From Eunapius fragilis (lineage: Eukaryota > Porifera > Demospongiae > Spongillida > Spongillidae), in assembly GCA_963681505.1 (NCBI GenBank), contig OY811980.1, forward strand, positions 1,869,095 through 1,933,094: DNA of 64,000 bases. The letters run 5' to 3'. Of this stretch, positions 22,527-35,501 are shown piece by piece. A model generated the notes under the pieces. That model ran no database searches and was not told the origin of the DNA. It was given only the letters and a program-made list of their open reading frames with translations. The position numbers and the translations under genes were made by a program. The number at the start of each line of letters is the position of its first letter. Within the stretch, counting starts at the first letter, position 1.

Positions 22527-24037
22527 AAAAATCCGAGAGGCTATTATTTCAGGGAGCACACCAGAAGTCGTACCAGCAGTGGCCATCAAGCCATTAAAGG
22601 CATCCATACTGGGAGCAGGAACTGGACCACTCAAGGGGTTGTGCGACATCCAACTACAAAAGCCTGGGTCTGCAGTATTTTTGCCCCAGATTACGGAGGG
22701 AGATAAAAGTGATGGTGACTCTGATGGTGGCTTGAGTGATGATGATAATGATGATAGTGACAAACAATCAGGTCAGAGAGCTACCGATGTGAAAACAGGC
22801 AAGCGATAAGAGTTGTTTGCACAAAACAACTTAAGGTGCATCTTTGGGTGCAATTTTGTTTTCTCTCTGTTCAGATCCTGCAGTGGCCCCATGTGCAGGC
22901 GTAGCCAACTGGCAAAGGCCAATAAAACAAGCAGATGGAGAAGCCATCACTCTGTATGACCACCAGCTAGGCAGCAGTGATCGCCATGGTGACCCGATTG
23001 CTGATGTCTACGCATTTATCGCGAGGCCGAACAATGCCATCCTTGCTGTTGCTGATGGCTGGAACTGGGGGCTCAAATCCCGTCAGGCAGCCCGTTGCGC
23101 CGTTCAAGGGTGCGTCGAAAGGCTTAACAAATCATTTTTCTCAGAGAACCCACCCGTTAACACCCAGCAGGTAACTGCTTGCATAAGGGAGTCTTTCGAT
23201 TATGCCCAGGAGCTTATAATGAAGCATGAAGGCACCACAACTACGCTGTGCGTGGCTGTGATATGTTCCCTAGCTAAGTCAAAGGGAGAGTGGGGACTGT
23301 GTGTGGTGAGCGTGGGGAACTCCTCCTGCTTTGTCTGGCAGAACAGAGCCAGCCTTGTTTACGAAGTAACGTTCTCTGCAAGTGTTACGAAGAAGGACAC
23401 ACTAGACTATGGAGGTTGCCTCGGGCCCTCGATAGGCGATGATCCAGACCTAAGCAACCTTGTCTGTTGCTATACGACCGTGTTAGATGACGACATTGTT
23501 TTTCTAACCACTGACGGGATATCCAACAACTTTGATCCAGTTGCCCTTCTTGAGGGTACAACTGAGATTCAAAACGTGAGGAGACTGGTAACTGCATTAG
23601 AAGGCCACAGGCATCTGTCACCGACGCTGCCATTGCTCACACAAGAACAGAGAGAGGTCTGTAAGCTATCCAACCTGTCGAACGTGCTTCAAAAATCCCG
23701 CTCTCAAAAGAGGAGTGATCACTTGAGTGCCCTATCCCTCAAGGACGCTCTAGTTGAGTATGTGGTGGAGGTGACAGAAGCAAAGCGAACTTTTCTGGAG
23801 AGGAGCTGGCGTGACATTGATGATCCCGATTTGACCCCTGAAGAAAGGGCATCCAAGGAGAGGGAGATATTTCAGTTAGCTGATAGTTATCCAGGAAAGT
23901 TAGACCATGCCACGGTGGTTGCCTATCAAGTAGGCACTCTCTCTGAAAACTCCAGGTACACAAAGGCAAAGGCGTTTCTTTTTTCACCAACGCAACGTTT
24001 TGCACGTAAGGAGACAGGTGACGATGATGACAACTAG
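22527..24037 (+). CDS. PP2C-like protein, cluster copy E (altered catalytic residues)
   Basis: Exon 2 is 22527-22771 (acceptor TTGGCAG, phase 2 in; proposed donor GTCAGA, weak, phase 1 out) with motif GAGTGP-x-KGL and an acidic tail of many Asp/Ser. Exon 3 is 22875-24037 (acceptor TCTGTTCAG). Exon 1 was not found. The domain keeps ADG (but ADGWNWG), TDG in LTTDGISNNFDP (Asp to Asn in the usual DNF) and GKLDHAT, while the GDS motif is GNS and the RDMRDSGG loop is changed to DTLDYGG. The expected metal aspartates remain, so weak activity is possible; I rate it intermediate between the intact copies and F/G. The C-terminus has KAFLFSPT and an acidic end, which link it to F, G and H. Confidence 0.85.
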
Positions 24038-24655
24038 TCATCAACAAAGAACATTTGAGTTAAATCTGTTGTTTGTGTATTTTAGACAGTCAAGTACTAC
24101 AAACGTTCATCAATGATTACATCAGTGATATGTTTTAGGTCCAATATATGCAGTAATAGAGGGCAAGTTTCCATCATTCCTTTGCCCCCATTTGGACACT
24201 ACATCTGTATATCAATAACTGGAGAAGGTGGAAGATAAGTGTGCCTGTAGATATTTAGAATGGTTCGTATTATCTTTTTATAATAAATAGATCCTTCATT
24301 GCATTGGGTTATAACCTATGTACAATAAGATGTACAGTAATGCAGGATTGAGGAAGAATGTGCAGATTTAAGATGCGCAAACTTACGTCTGTCAACCCTG
24401 CCTATCCATTTATCCATTCTTCCAAAAAGAGAGATGCACTATACTCATGTTGTGATGCCATTAAGCTCCTGTCCTGCTGCTTAGTAGCAGTGTCTTACAA
24501 GTCTTGTTCATGTACAGTTATTAACGTGCATGTCCAATTATTAACATGCACGTACAATTATTAACATGCATGTATACTCACGCTGCATGGTGGATCATAA
24601 CCCCAATGATTCCATAAAACAGAACTAGTCATTAAAAGTCTCACAATATATAGAC
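24038..24655. other. 3' flank of gene E
   Basis: AT-rich, with several short TTAACATGCA-type repeats near 24520-24570. No gene seen. Confidence 0.5.
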
Positions 24656-24659
24656 CAAG

Positions 24660-25800
24660 CAATGTCTCTTTTTGAAGGTACTGGGATCCAGACCAATATT
24701 GCTCCCTTGGAGCTGCCAAAGAATGCAGACAATTATGTTATTGGCAAGGTGACGATGATGTGGGCAGATAAAATAACAGATAATAGCAAAACACCACCTC
24801 CTGCTCTTACTCATCTTATGGCTTCAAAAGCTATAGGTCTTTAATTACAAGGACAATGCCAAGTGTTGAACATCTGCTGAGTCCTTTAGAAGATGCAATC
24901 AGTCAACTTTAAATTCCTTCTCTAGCCAGGCCACTGGAGCCGGAGAAATTTTTGCTCTAACTTCTAGGCTTGGAGGCTTGGACGTAGTTCAACCTTCTAC
25001 AACACCCAGGACTAACAGTGTCTCTAGTCAAATCTCATCACTGCACAGACATTAGAGGAGTTGGATGACCCTGAAAGTATTCTGGAAGCAAGACATAACA
25101 AAATGTAATTGTGTCAGAGAGGAGTATAATCTAGATGGGAAACGTATGCTCACACTCTAGCTTGGTTAAACCAAGATGTCTATTGATGAACGTAGCTTCT
25201 TTCTACACAAATAAAAATTCCGAGATGGCTTATACATTCTGTATCACTGGGACCTAACGAATATTCAACACTTATGCATTTGTGGCTCTACTTTCTCGAT
25301 TGGTCAAGCAATGACATGTAACAGAGGTGGTTTTTCCCATCATGAGTCACAATGAGATTAGAGATATCATGGCCAAATTCCCATCCGAAGTCTGCCACAA
25401 TGTAGCTACTACGCCTGTATTACAGCCCTTATCTAGTGAGTCCTTTCACCACCATTCAGAAAAATAAATACATCGAATGAGACTTGTCTTGACATTAGGG
25501 CATGTGGTATTCGGAATACAACTCAGGCAGTCGTTTTTTGATGTAATGGTTTTGCTCCGATTGCAGGTTTTCATTCCAAAGACCTTGCTCACTGTGTTCA
25601 GACAGTACAAGTCAGCCAAACAATGAGAACACAATGGAAGGATACTAGATGTGGAACAAGGTTTCTTTACCCCATTGGTTTCTCTACCTTTGGAAACATG
25701 GATAGAGGCTAAAACTTTCTATAACTCTTTGGCAGATATGCTTGCTCTCAAACAAGGCAAATCATGTTATTATTTAGCTGTACAACCTTACTATACTGAT
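24660..25800 (+). mobile_element. Decayed retroelement tail (post-RT and endonuclease-like region)
   Basis: Read across frameshifts and stops, this stretch gives a series of words I recognise from the C-terminal part of reverse-transcriptase proteins common in sponges and cnidarians: SRLGGLDVVQP near 24963, LCICGSTFSIGQAMTCNRGG near 25268 (Cys pair followed by Cys), NEIRD and SEVCHNV near 25350-25400, FFDVMV near 25540, and DVEQGFFTPLV near 25650 with a following ADMLALKQGK. At least three stops or frame changes break it. It is a dead 3' fragment; no reverse transcriptase core is visible. Confidence 0.7.
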
Positions 25801-26513
25801 GACATTGTTTTGGTGGGGAGGTGGGGGTGGGGGTGGGTGGGAGTGTGTGGTATTAATTATTGTCCAGGGGGGATTAGCAGGTATAACATAAGCTTGTACT
25901 GCAGGGAGGTCCAACCAAAAAAAAAAGCTTGCCTACGGAGTACTGAAAAGTCTGTGGTGGTTTTACTTATTGTCCTGGGGGAGGGGGGGGGGGGGTACAT
26001 TTGCAATTATTGTCATCTATAGGGTGTATGTGTAATGGTATTTAGCCCATTCAATTGTCATGGCTTGACTTCAGTGTCGCCTTGATTGTCCCATAGTGCA
26101 CACACGGCTCCCGCTCCTCCTTTCATTGTCCTATATTTGAACACAACCCGGACCCCTTGCCTCTGGTGAAGCCAGAGTACATGATGACAACTGATCATTG
26201 GATAGAATTAAAGTGCTGACATTGTTAAGGCCATCATACACTAGTCTACAATGTCGCATGTAATTCCAACTCCGTGCATCCAATTATAACATTAGTTTAC
26301 TGATTTCTAGAATTTTGCAGAAATTCTTAGAATCATATATAGACCATGCGGTGTCCAAAGATGATAAATTAAACAATTTGCTTGCAGAACTACTGGTTTC
26401 AATATTGTACAGTACTGTAGCATACAACATTCCAAGTGCTCTCATGCATTTCACAAATGTCATTAATTTTTACTGCATTGCACTTTGTGTTTACAAGCAA
26501 CCCTGACAACATT
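25801..26513. other. Spacer between the retroelement remnant and gene F
   Basis: No gene seen. It has G-rich tracts (25815-25840, 25977-25996) and the 3' flank of gene F, which is transcribed on the minus strand. Confidence 0.5.
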
Positions 26514-28092
26514 CTAGCTGCTATCCTCAACCTCACTGTCAGCTCCCAGATCCGTCATTGTTGGAGAATAAAGGAACAGGTTTGTGCGAGTGTACCTTGC
26601 ACAGTTGTCAAGGGTGCCCACCTGGTAGGCTACCACCCCAGCATGTTCCAGCTTCCCAGGGTATGTTTCAGCAAGTTTAAACATTTCCTTCTCCATTTCT
26701 GACCTCTCTGCATCAGATTTTAAGCCCATCTTATTCATATCCTGCCAGCTCTTCTCCAAAAAATTTCTTTTCTCCTCTGTCACTTCCACCACGTGCTCAA
26801 TGAGAGCTTCCTTCAGTGCCAGAGCACTCAAGTGGTTACTTTTCCTGCGAGCTCGACAAGCCCTTAGCAGCTCTGATAAGGCAACCAGTTTTATATCCTC
26901 TCTCTCAGCTGAAGTGAGGAGAGGCAAGACATGGGCACGTGACTGGTCATTAGCCACTTTGCTGGACTCTATTATTTTCTGGTTAATTTCTGTAGTGCCT
27001 TCAAGCAGCACCACAGGGTCGAAATTATCAGAAATCCCTTTGCTCGTGAGAAACACTACGTCATCATCCGCCACGGGGACGTAGCAGCACGTGCAGTCGT
27101 TCATGTCGGTTTGCTCGCCCCATGGGGACCCTAGGTATCCTCTGTGATGAGAGACATCTTCCAACCCGTGACGCGCCGCGAAGGTTGCCTCGTAGACCAT
27201 CCCCTTCTTGTTCCGCCACACGTAACAGGCGACATCTCCTATGCTCACGACGCACAAGCCCCACTTCTTGCGCCCGATGGGGCACACCACCGCTGCACAA
27301 AGAGAACTGTTGGTACTTGCGTGCTTCACAAGAAGCTCTCGGGCCGCACTGAACGACTGCTGTATGCAGGCCGTCACCTGCCGGACGTTCTCCGGCATAG
27401 GATCGGAGAAAAGCAGCTCGTTCAGTTTTCCAACGCATCCGCGAACAGCGCAGCAAGCTGCCTGTTGTGATTTGGGTCCCCAGTTGCAGCCTTCCGCCAT
27501 CGCCAGGACGGCATTGTTGGGCCTGGCAATGACAGCGTAGATGTCTGCTATGGGGTCGCCATGGTGATCACTGCTGCCTGGGATGTGATCATACAATGTT
27601 ACGGCCTCTCCGTAGGCTTGTTTGAGTGGTCTGCTCCAGTTGGCAATTCCTGCTACTGGACCACCTTGAAGTGAGAAATACGAAAATAACGTAAATATCG
27701 CCCCAAAAAATGACTCGTATTTAAACGATCGTATCTCCTTCACTTCCGCGAACTTAAAAAATAAGCATTTGGAGTAAAATGGTACTCCTACATGGTTGTG
27801 AAATAAGTTACTTCGGTGGGTTGGGTAATGATAACTGGGCAGAATTTACTATGGTATCGTTCCATATAGGATTGATAGGAATAGTACTTCAATCTTACCA
27901 TTTATTGTGCCATTATCTGTGGAATCTTCTTCATTTCTGGTTGGAAAACGTTTGCCTGTGTCTGTCTGGGGGTCATTCAACCCCATGATTGGGCCACTGA
28001 CAGCCCCAAGTGTTGGCCTCTCGAGGCGCCTAATGCCTACCTGAGGCACAACTTCTGACGAGCTTCCTGAGATGATAGATGCATATATCTTC
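26514..28092 (-). CDS. PP2C-like pseudophosphatase, cluster copy F (inverted)
   Basis: The only copy on the minus strand. Exon 2 is 28092-27899 (acceptor CCTTCAG, donor GTAAGA, phases 2 and 1) with GAVSGP in place of GA-x-TGP; exon 3 is 27664-26514 (acceptor CTTCAAG). A first exon is not certain: ATGGCGGCCATGCAG at 28615-28601 precedes a GTACTA donor but has the wrong phase. Each predicted metal ligand is lost: ADG is AEG (codon 27494-27492), GDS is GDV, SDG is SKG (codon 27041-27039), and LDHA is LEHA (codon 26648-26646). The frame is open over about 380 residues, so the protein is probably made but not a catalyst. Tail NLFLYSPT plus acidic end as in G. It shares the block HLSALALKEALIEHVVEVT with G nearly unchanged. 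Confidence 0.88.
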
Positions 28093-29296
28093 CTGAAGGA
28101 AAGAAATTACTTCCAATAAACTTGTGGTAGCACAGCTATATGCTACATCTGGTTCAAATGATAAATTATTACTTTCAAAACATGCACGCTGGCATTGTCA
28201 GAAACCTAACCTAACTGATATTGCATGCATGCACGCTAAGATACCTTAATTTAACGTAACTATAGTTGCGCACATTACAACGGACAAATTAAGTGGCTCC
28301 ATCCCCAGTATAGTACATAGTACATACATATACACTTGTGTCAAACCCACCCGGTACGTGATGTCGTAAAACTTAAATAGGAGGCCATATTATCGCCGGA
28401 GCGATTGTCATTCAACGCCATTCAACGCGGGGTCACTGATCAAGCGGAATCACATCAATTCAAATTGCAAACTGCAACCCTAGAAGTCATACGCTGTGAA
28501 GTAATCCCATTCAAAAGAGAGAGGTCTAAGTACGTGATGAGTGGAAATCACAAGGGCAGCAGAACAATGTGCATGTCTACGAAAGGTACGAAGCTAGTAC
28601 CTGCATGGCCGCCATTGCAAGTTACTAATATGTATAATGCCGCGGCACATATTAACATACTGGCGCGCGCCTACTGCGATTTGTTAGTCTTAAGTTAACG
28701 GTGATGGCTGAGGAGGACAGGCTGGTAGTCAATGACATCTGATCAGTAAGAATAAACATATCAGTTTGTAAATAACAAACTGATATGTTTAGGCCGCAGT
28801 ATACTGTCTACAATTGTGCCTTCGTGGTCCACTCCACACTTTCTACCATAGGATACAACATTCTCTTCTTGCATCTGCCATGGAATTTAATTTCACTGAA
28901 AACACCGCCAAATACGCTATACGCATGAAATTTTTAGATACATGCATGTACCGCTCAGGAGTATACTCATTCGGGACGCCCAATGTAATAGTCAATGCGC
29001 CGCGGTTTACACCACGAGCAATATGATACACCCATAAGATGGAATAATTTCTCACCTCTTCTCGCGAGAAATCCGAGAGCTATGAATTGCTCCCATAACT
29101 GGCTATACATGTAATATTGAACTGGGCTGATTCATAAATCCAAGCAATTTAATGAAGACGATTTGTTAAAGCCAATGTGTTGCACTTGAGGTCACGTGTA
29201 ATTTCACATGCTACGCTCCCCTCCATAGGGTCGCGCCTAGCAACGTTATTTATTTGCGCATGCGCAATACAGTAGCACCCACCCACTCTAGGAGCA
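28093..29296. other. Divergent spacer between copies F and G
   Basis: Should contain both promoters and the first exon of F. A perfect 18-base hairpin (AAACATATCAGTTTGT...ACAAACTGATATGTTT, about 28753-28792) lies inside. No other gene is supported. Confidence 0.5.
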
Positions 29297-31444
29297 ATGG
29301 CTGGCGGAGCAAACCTACATTCCGAAGTTCATCACTTAAAGAGCACAGAAAATCCGTTCCAGTAAGTGGAAGATGCTCGTTTATATTTTAAGCACGTTAT
29401 TTTAGTACAGCATTTCGGTAAACAGAAAATTGTATGGATACGCCCACGCCCGAATCGGCTGGAAGCGGGGTACGACTGAGTAAACAAAAAAGCGACTCGT
29501 CCTTTCTGCTGCTATGTTCTCAATACAATATTTGGGATCGTTGCAGCCAAAAATTACCTAACGCAAATTTTTTCAAGTTATGATATGCGAGTGTCATAAG
29601 CGCGTCAAATTCTGTATTTTTATGGAGGAGTCCTGTAGCTATTTAATTGTTCAGATCGTTGACTCGCATGTTATCCATTACGAGGATATGTACGAAATAT
29701 ACTATGAACATACAATATTTATAGGTGATACAAATTGTAACCCTAGAAAGCGGCCGGGGTCGATTTTGCTGGACATACTATCCCATTTTTAAAATAGCAC
29801 GTTAGCGGTACGTGCCCTAAATTACAGGTCTATTTTGTTTTTTCCTTTTCACTCAGCCTCGTTTCCTGTTTCCATTCGCCTTTGTCAAAAAATCAGTGCA
29901 TAAAAGGGGTACTTAAGTGCTCCTACTTCTTCATCGTTATATGTATGTGCATTTTACTTGCTCAGTACATACCCATTCTCTTGTAGTCATATTCGCACCA
30001 CCATCATCTCAGGGAAAACTCCACATGACATTCCAGAATTTGGCATCAAGACTTTGACCAAGTTGGTTCTGGGAGCAGTTACTGGTCCCCATGCAGGCTT
30101 GCACAACCTCCAAATAGAGACACCGCCATCCAAGCGTGACAGCAGCAGTGAGGAGAGTGATGGTGTTGGTGACACCACAGATGAGCCACCGTCAAGGGAA
30201 AGCACCTCTAAAGGCTCGCAGAACAACGGTAAATGTTATAACATTCTAGCACAATGCATACATTGCTAATTCATATCGGTTCATCTTCAGATGACGACCT
30301 TGTTGCTGGAATATCTAACTGGAAGCAGCCAATCAAGCAGGCTGACGGGGATTCGCTCACTCTATATGAACACAAACCTGACAGCAGTGAACATCGCTGT
30401 GACCCTATTGGTGATGTCTATGCAGGTATTGTCAGGCCCAACAATGCAGTACTAGCAGTTGCAACAGGTCACAATTCAGGGCTCAAATCACGACAGGCTG
30501 CTAGCAGTGCTGTCCGTGGGTGTGTTGAAAAGCTCAATGAAACGCTGTTATCAGAGTCTATGCCAAAAACAACTCGTCAGATGACAGCACACATTCTGAG
30601 TTCTTTTGGTTTTGCTCAGGAGGTTATTAGGAAACATGAAGGCGCTACCGCCTCGCTGTGTGTGGCTGTGGTGTGCTCCCTTGATAGGCACTGGGGACAT
30701 GAACAATGGGGGCTTTGTGTGGTGAGTGTCGGCAGTGTATCGTGCTTTGTATGGCAGAACAGAACCGGTATCGTCTATGAGGTGACATCTGCAGGACTGC
30801 GTGGAGCGACTGACGTCAAAGGTAGCCTTGGAACAATAGTAAATGGAGAGCCAGATCTGGGCGGCCTCATGTGCAGCTATGTGCACGTGGCTTCCAATGA
30901 TGTTGTGTTCCTTGCAACCAGAGGAATATATGACAATTTTGACCCTCAGCTAAATGGTACCGCTGTAATTGAACATGTAGGGAGTCCTACAGAAGTGGCG
31001 ACTGATCAGCCCACAGACATACATCCTTCAGATTCAGAAAAAAGAGAAGAAAGAATACTCCGTGAGTTAACGGAAGTGTTGAGAAAGCGGCGAGCTCGCA
31101 GGAAAAGTGACCACTTGAGTGCTCTGGCACTGAAGGAAGCTCTCATTGAGCACGTGGTGGAAGTGACATCAGAGAAGAGAACATTCCTGGATAAGAGTTG
31201 GCAAGATATGAAATATTCTTACTTCCTCTCTGAAGAAGAGAGGGCAACAATGGAGAAAGAGATATTCCAATCAGCTGATGCACATCCAGGGGTTCTGGAG
31301 CATGCCACTGTGGTTGCCTATCAAGTTGGTCTTCTCTCTGAAAATGCCAGTCATAAACGAACCAACCTATTCCTTTATTCTCCAACAATAAGTGACCTCT
31401 CAATAGGAGACAATGAAGATGAAAGTATCAGTGAAGGGCAATGA
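29297..31444 (+). CDS. PP2C-like pseudophosphatase, cluster copy G
   Basis: A 486-residue product. Exon 1 is 29297-29361 (MAGGANLHSEVHHLKSTENPF, donor GTAAGT, phase 2), exon 2 is 29987-30228 (acceptor CTTGTAG, motif GAVTGP-x-AGL, acidic Ser/Glu tail, donor GTAAAT, phase 1), exon 3 is 30291-31444 (acceptor ATCTTCAG). The lengths sum to whole codons. The catalytic signature is gone: ADG is ATG (Thr codon 30474), GDS is GSV, SDG is TRG (Arg codon 30920), and LDHA is LEHA (Glu codon 31298); the RDMRDSGG loop is shortened. DNFDP and the flanking structural motifs stay, which argues for a kept fold. Tail NLFLYSPT and acidic end. Closest to F, with which it forms a head-to-head pair. Confidence 0.9.
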
Positions 31445-32553
31445 GTAGGAAACTGACAATTGCACCTAGCAGGCCATTTATTTATTTGTTCATAGGCTAT
31501 TTAAGAGCAGAAATCCATACAGCAATATGTATCAGAAACAGGAAAGCACAGCTGAATTAAGTGAAACCATCAGAATATGCTTTGGTGTTCGGTGGCATGT
31601 GGATTATGGGGGAGGGGGAGGAAGTCTTGGCAATAAATGAATTTTTCACTCCTTTTGTATGCAAATATGCAGCTCACACTCGCAGTAACAAGTAACCAAG
31701 GTGTAATAATAGTGTTTTATTTGCATCAGGCAATGGGAAAATTGCTAAACTGAGCTTCATTGTAGCAAAATTTGTAATGTAACAGAGTGCTTATCCTCCA
31801 ACCTATATTCAACCCTGTACTGCCTAAACCTAAACGGTGCCCCTGCCCTGTTTATGTTAAGGCAGTATCTGAAAAAAAGAAAACACTTTGAATGGACAAC
31901 TTTACGCTCATTCTAGGCCCTGACATGAAATTATTAATGTGTTGTATTTATACTGTTTCTATAGAAGCATTGAAATGCTAGTTTGCTAGGTTTTTAGATT
32001 TACAATGAAGTGCACTATTAAGATACTGGCCTGTCAACTCAGAGTCAATTAAATATGGCCATTTTGTGTTCATGTCTATGGTAGCAGTGCTGTGGTAAAT
32101 TACTAACAGTATGATAGCAGTTGCAACCATTTGGTAGGTCAATTCATTTACATTTGAAACATTACCATTAAAGTAATACACTAATGAAAATAATATTAAA
32201 TTGGATTTATCTATCATATGATCTCAATACTATCTGTGAGGATCTCCATGACAGTTCATTTCTGTTGAGCCCAACTACTCATACAGTGTTCCCTCTGTGC
32301 TGCCGCTGCTTAGGAGAGAGTTTGATTGCTCTGCTACTGTGCATTCTATGCCTCAGAGAAGGTGGTAGCAACATCTATCAAGACAAATAATAGTACATCG
32401 ATTTACATGCAGGGTTCTGCTTCAATTCAGAACAGGTTGCAATGGCACTATGTTCATTCACCGACAGACACAGGCAGATGTCAATCCTCTCTCCCTCCTA
32501 AGTGAAATAAACTTATAATTATAAGAAAACACATTTGTGTGCCTTCATATTAC

Positions 32554-32654
32554 CTAAATACCACTATATGTGTAAATACCACCATATGTGCAGTTTGTCT
32601 AAATACCACCATGTGTGCAGTTTGCCTAAATACCACCATGTGTGCAGTTTGCCT
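32554..32654. repeat. 27-bp tandem repeat
   Basis: About 3.7 copies of TAAATACCACCATATGTGCA plus GTTTGTC, with T/C and A/G variants. Confidence 0.85.
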
Positions 32655-32944
32655 ATATTTCCATGCTGAGCACGACTGAGGTGCACGGGTTTTAGTAAAA
32701 CGATAATCTTGTTTGGAATTTTCAGATAGGCAACAGTCAGCACTGTTTATTAACAAACGGCTATTATTGATTTCAATTCAGCATTGGTTTTTAGTACTAC
32801 GTGTTTACTTGATGCACAGGAATATATCTGTATTTATCTCATTTTATGGTCAGCTAGCTATCTATCCAATAAGACTGGGACCTGTCACACTGTGGCATAA
32901 TCTTCATCCAATCGATTGCAGGTGCACATGCAAAATTTAATAGT

Positions 32945-33390
32945 TTCTCTCATCCCATCCTCCCTCTCCTCCCTCTCCTCCCTCTCCTCCCTCTCCTCCC
33001 TCTCCTCCCTCTCCTCCCTCTCCTCCCTCTCCTCCCCTCTTCCCTCTCCTCCCCTCCTCCCTCTCCTCCCTCCTCCCTCTCCTTCCCTCCTCTCTCTCCT
33101 CCCCCTCCTCCCTCCCCTCCCCCTCTCCTCCCCTCCTCCCTCTCCTTCCCTCCTCCCTCTCCTCCTCCCTCTCCTCCCCTCCTCCCCTCCTCCCTCCTCC
33201 CTTTCCTCCCCCTCCTTCTCCTCCCTCCCTCTCCTTCCATCCTCCCTCTCCTCCCTCCTCCCTCTTCTCCTCTCCTGCCTCTCCTCCCTCCTCCCTCTCC
33301 TCCCCTCCTCCCTCTCCTCCCCTCCACCCTCTTCTCTTTCTCCTCCCTTCCTCCCTCTCCTCCATCTCTTCCCTCTCCTCCCATCCTCAC
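32945..33390. repeat. CT-rich (CTCCCT)n simple repeat
   Basis: Almost pure pyrimidine on the plus strand, built from CTCCCTCTC and CCCTCCTC words. All six frames open artificially here. Confidence 0.95.
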
Positions 33391-34585
33391 CCAAGACCAT
33401 TACCATTTCCATTACCTGTGTCATCCTACTCCCCACACTCAAAGGTCACCTAAGCATGGTGGCTTAACCCCATACTATAAAAATACAAGCATTTCCTCCC
33501 AATTCTGTTCAGGTGAGGCATCCAACCAATGCTACATAGTAAAATACAACACCCACTCCAGATTTGGTAATTTATGGTGGTAATTAGCTAAGAATGCCAA
33601 ATCACAGAGCAGAAATAAACAGAAAGGAATAGGAAAGCTTGGCTGCCCAGTTCTCTCTACCATGGCCTGAACAACAGTACCACAACAGACCTCTCACAGA
33701 TATAAGACCATTGCATGTTACATTAGTCTGCACATTGGCTCCCTAATACAGTCAGGGCAAAAATAAAAATCGCTCCGGAATAACTATGCATGCGTATTAT
33801 ACAATGTTTATATCAACACCGCCAGCTTGCCATCCCCCTTTGCTAAGCCCTACCGCATCAGTGTTGACATGTTTGGAAGATGTAAGGTACTGCACCATCT
33901 TAGCTTAATAATATTAGATAACAACTAGGTGTATTCCCTACGGAATGATTCAATGCACATGTTTAGCCCCACGCATGATACATAGCAGCCCTATATTGAT
34001 ACATCAGCCGAAAAACAAACTTGACTTTCGGCGGTGCAAGCAACTTAAAATAAACTCGTGCACATATAAACATCATGATTTCGCACTGATGTGCATGGAC
34101 AATATTAGACTACAGGATCTATATTGCATGTCTCAAAACACCTTGCTGCGTGCAGATTGCTGCCTGCGGCCCAAATAAAACGAAAGGGTTCTGATCACTA
34201 ACATGCATGTGCATGTTGGCCATCAGGGCGTTCTTGTATATATGGCTTATGCAATGACCCTTACCCGCTTTTCCGCCTAACACGTACAGATCAGTGGCTT
34301 TGAAGTCTGATCCTATATTACTCGAATGAAAACAGAGTAACAGTTGAAGGGGGAAATACTGAAATTAAATAGACCATGCATTCTCATATAAGATTAGGAA
34401 TGCGATAACAAGGGCTCAAGCGTTGATTTTTTATTTGTTCATATCGTCATGGCTGTCCCCCTCCATATGTGCTATCAAATTTCTCATCGCTGTGCGAGAA
34501 CTCTGAAGGGTGTACTATAGTTAGTACTATTACAAAGCGAACTGCTGTCAGTAATTACACATGCACAAACCACTTTTCGCGCTAA

Positions 34586-34804
34586 TGGGGCGTCTCCAAA
34601 TTATTTTGGAAAAGTTAACGTCATTTTGACGTCGGGGGGGGGGGGGGGGGGGGGGGGGGTTGGGGGGAGATTTCAGGCCCGATGTACTGACCAAAAAAAT
34701 GGCGTCTGGACTCCCACAACCTTCGATATCAATGACGTTATGAGGGGGTACAATGAAACGTCACAATGACGTTATCTTTTCCAAAATAGTTTGGAGACGC
34801 CCCC
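34586..34804. repeat. MITE-like element with long terminal inverted repeats
   Basis: GGGGCGTCTCCAAATTATTT followed by TGGAAAAGTTAACGTC at the left end is the reverse complement of GACGTTATCTTTTCCA and AAATAGTTTGGAGACGCCCC at the right end. Arms are about 45 bases, the interior is about 130 bases with a 25-base G run. No coding sequence. Confidence 0.75.
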
Positions 34805-35501
34805 TAACACCATCTACTGGGCACCTAGCTGTTCAGTTGTACACACCCAGGGGCATATTTAGGGGGGGTTGGGGGGGGGGGGGGGGGGGGGGGGAGGGGG
34901 ACTCAGGGGGCTCGGACACCCCTCCAACCTAGTTGGGCGTAGCCCCACCTTCCGCCTAAACGCGAAGGTCGGGCTATATATATATATACCTGCCGATTGA
35001 ACGTACTTTGCATTAATCTTTGTTGTGCTAAACCATGTAGGAATAATGCACAGTGGGTGTGGTCGGAAAAATTTGCGCGTACGCTTCCACCCCCCCTTCC
35101 TGGATACGCGCCTGACATCATAAGTGACTCAGATACCGCGCCTCTTTCCAGTAATATGCTTTTCCTGTCCCCTCTCCCTGCTAACTTGCCACGACCACGA
35201 AATAGTTACTAATCAATTACAGTCTGTCATAAGTTTACGCGTTTTCACATTGCGTGCATAAGTGCTGGTACTATTATTCATTCAAACACTGCATTCCAAG
35301 GCATACTAGGGCACGTTCCCACACCATAATAGTGTATTAACCCATTGACCCCCAAGGCCAAGGGCAATTTATAATTACGTAATGTTGAAAGGCACTCACT
35401 CCACCCCCGAACCGGTGCGACGTAAACATAAAATAGCCCGTAAACGGGGCTGATTTTACTCCGCGGTTTGGAAAAGTTCTGCTTACGCTGTAATCAATTT
35501 T

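Larger units (their letters stand above)
31445..35501. other. 4-kb gene-free stretch between copies G and H
   Basis: I find no credible gene on either strand. It contains a 27-base tandem repeat (32554-32654), a 450-base CT-rich block (32945-33390), an inverted-repeat element (34586-34804) with an internal G tract, and a second G tract near 34867-34894. Long frames in 32885-33467 are from the CT repeat. Confidence 0.6.

Noticed and set aside
28601..28615. ATGGCGGCCATGCAG on the minus strand as first exon of gene F
   Set aside because: It precedes a possible GTACTA donor but ends in phase 0, while exon 2 of F needs phase 2.
32885..33467. Arg/Glu/Gly-rich and Ser/Leu/Pro-rich open frames
   Set aside because: Produced by the CTCCCT simple repeat.
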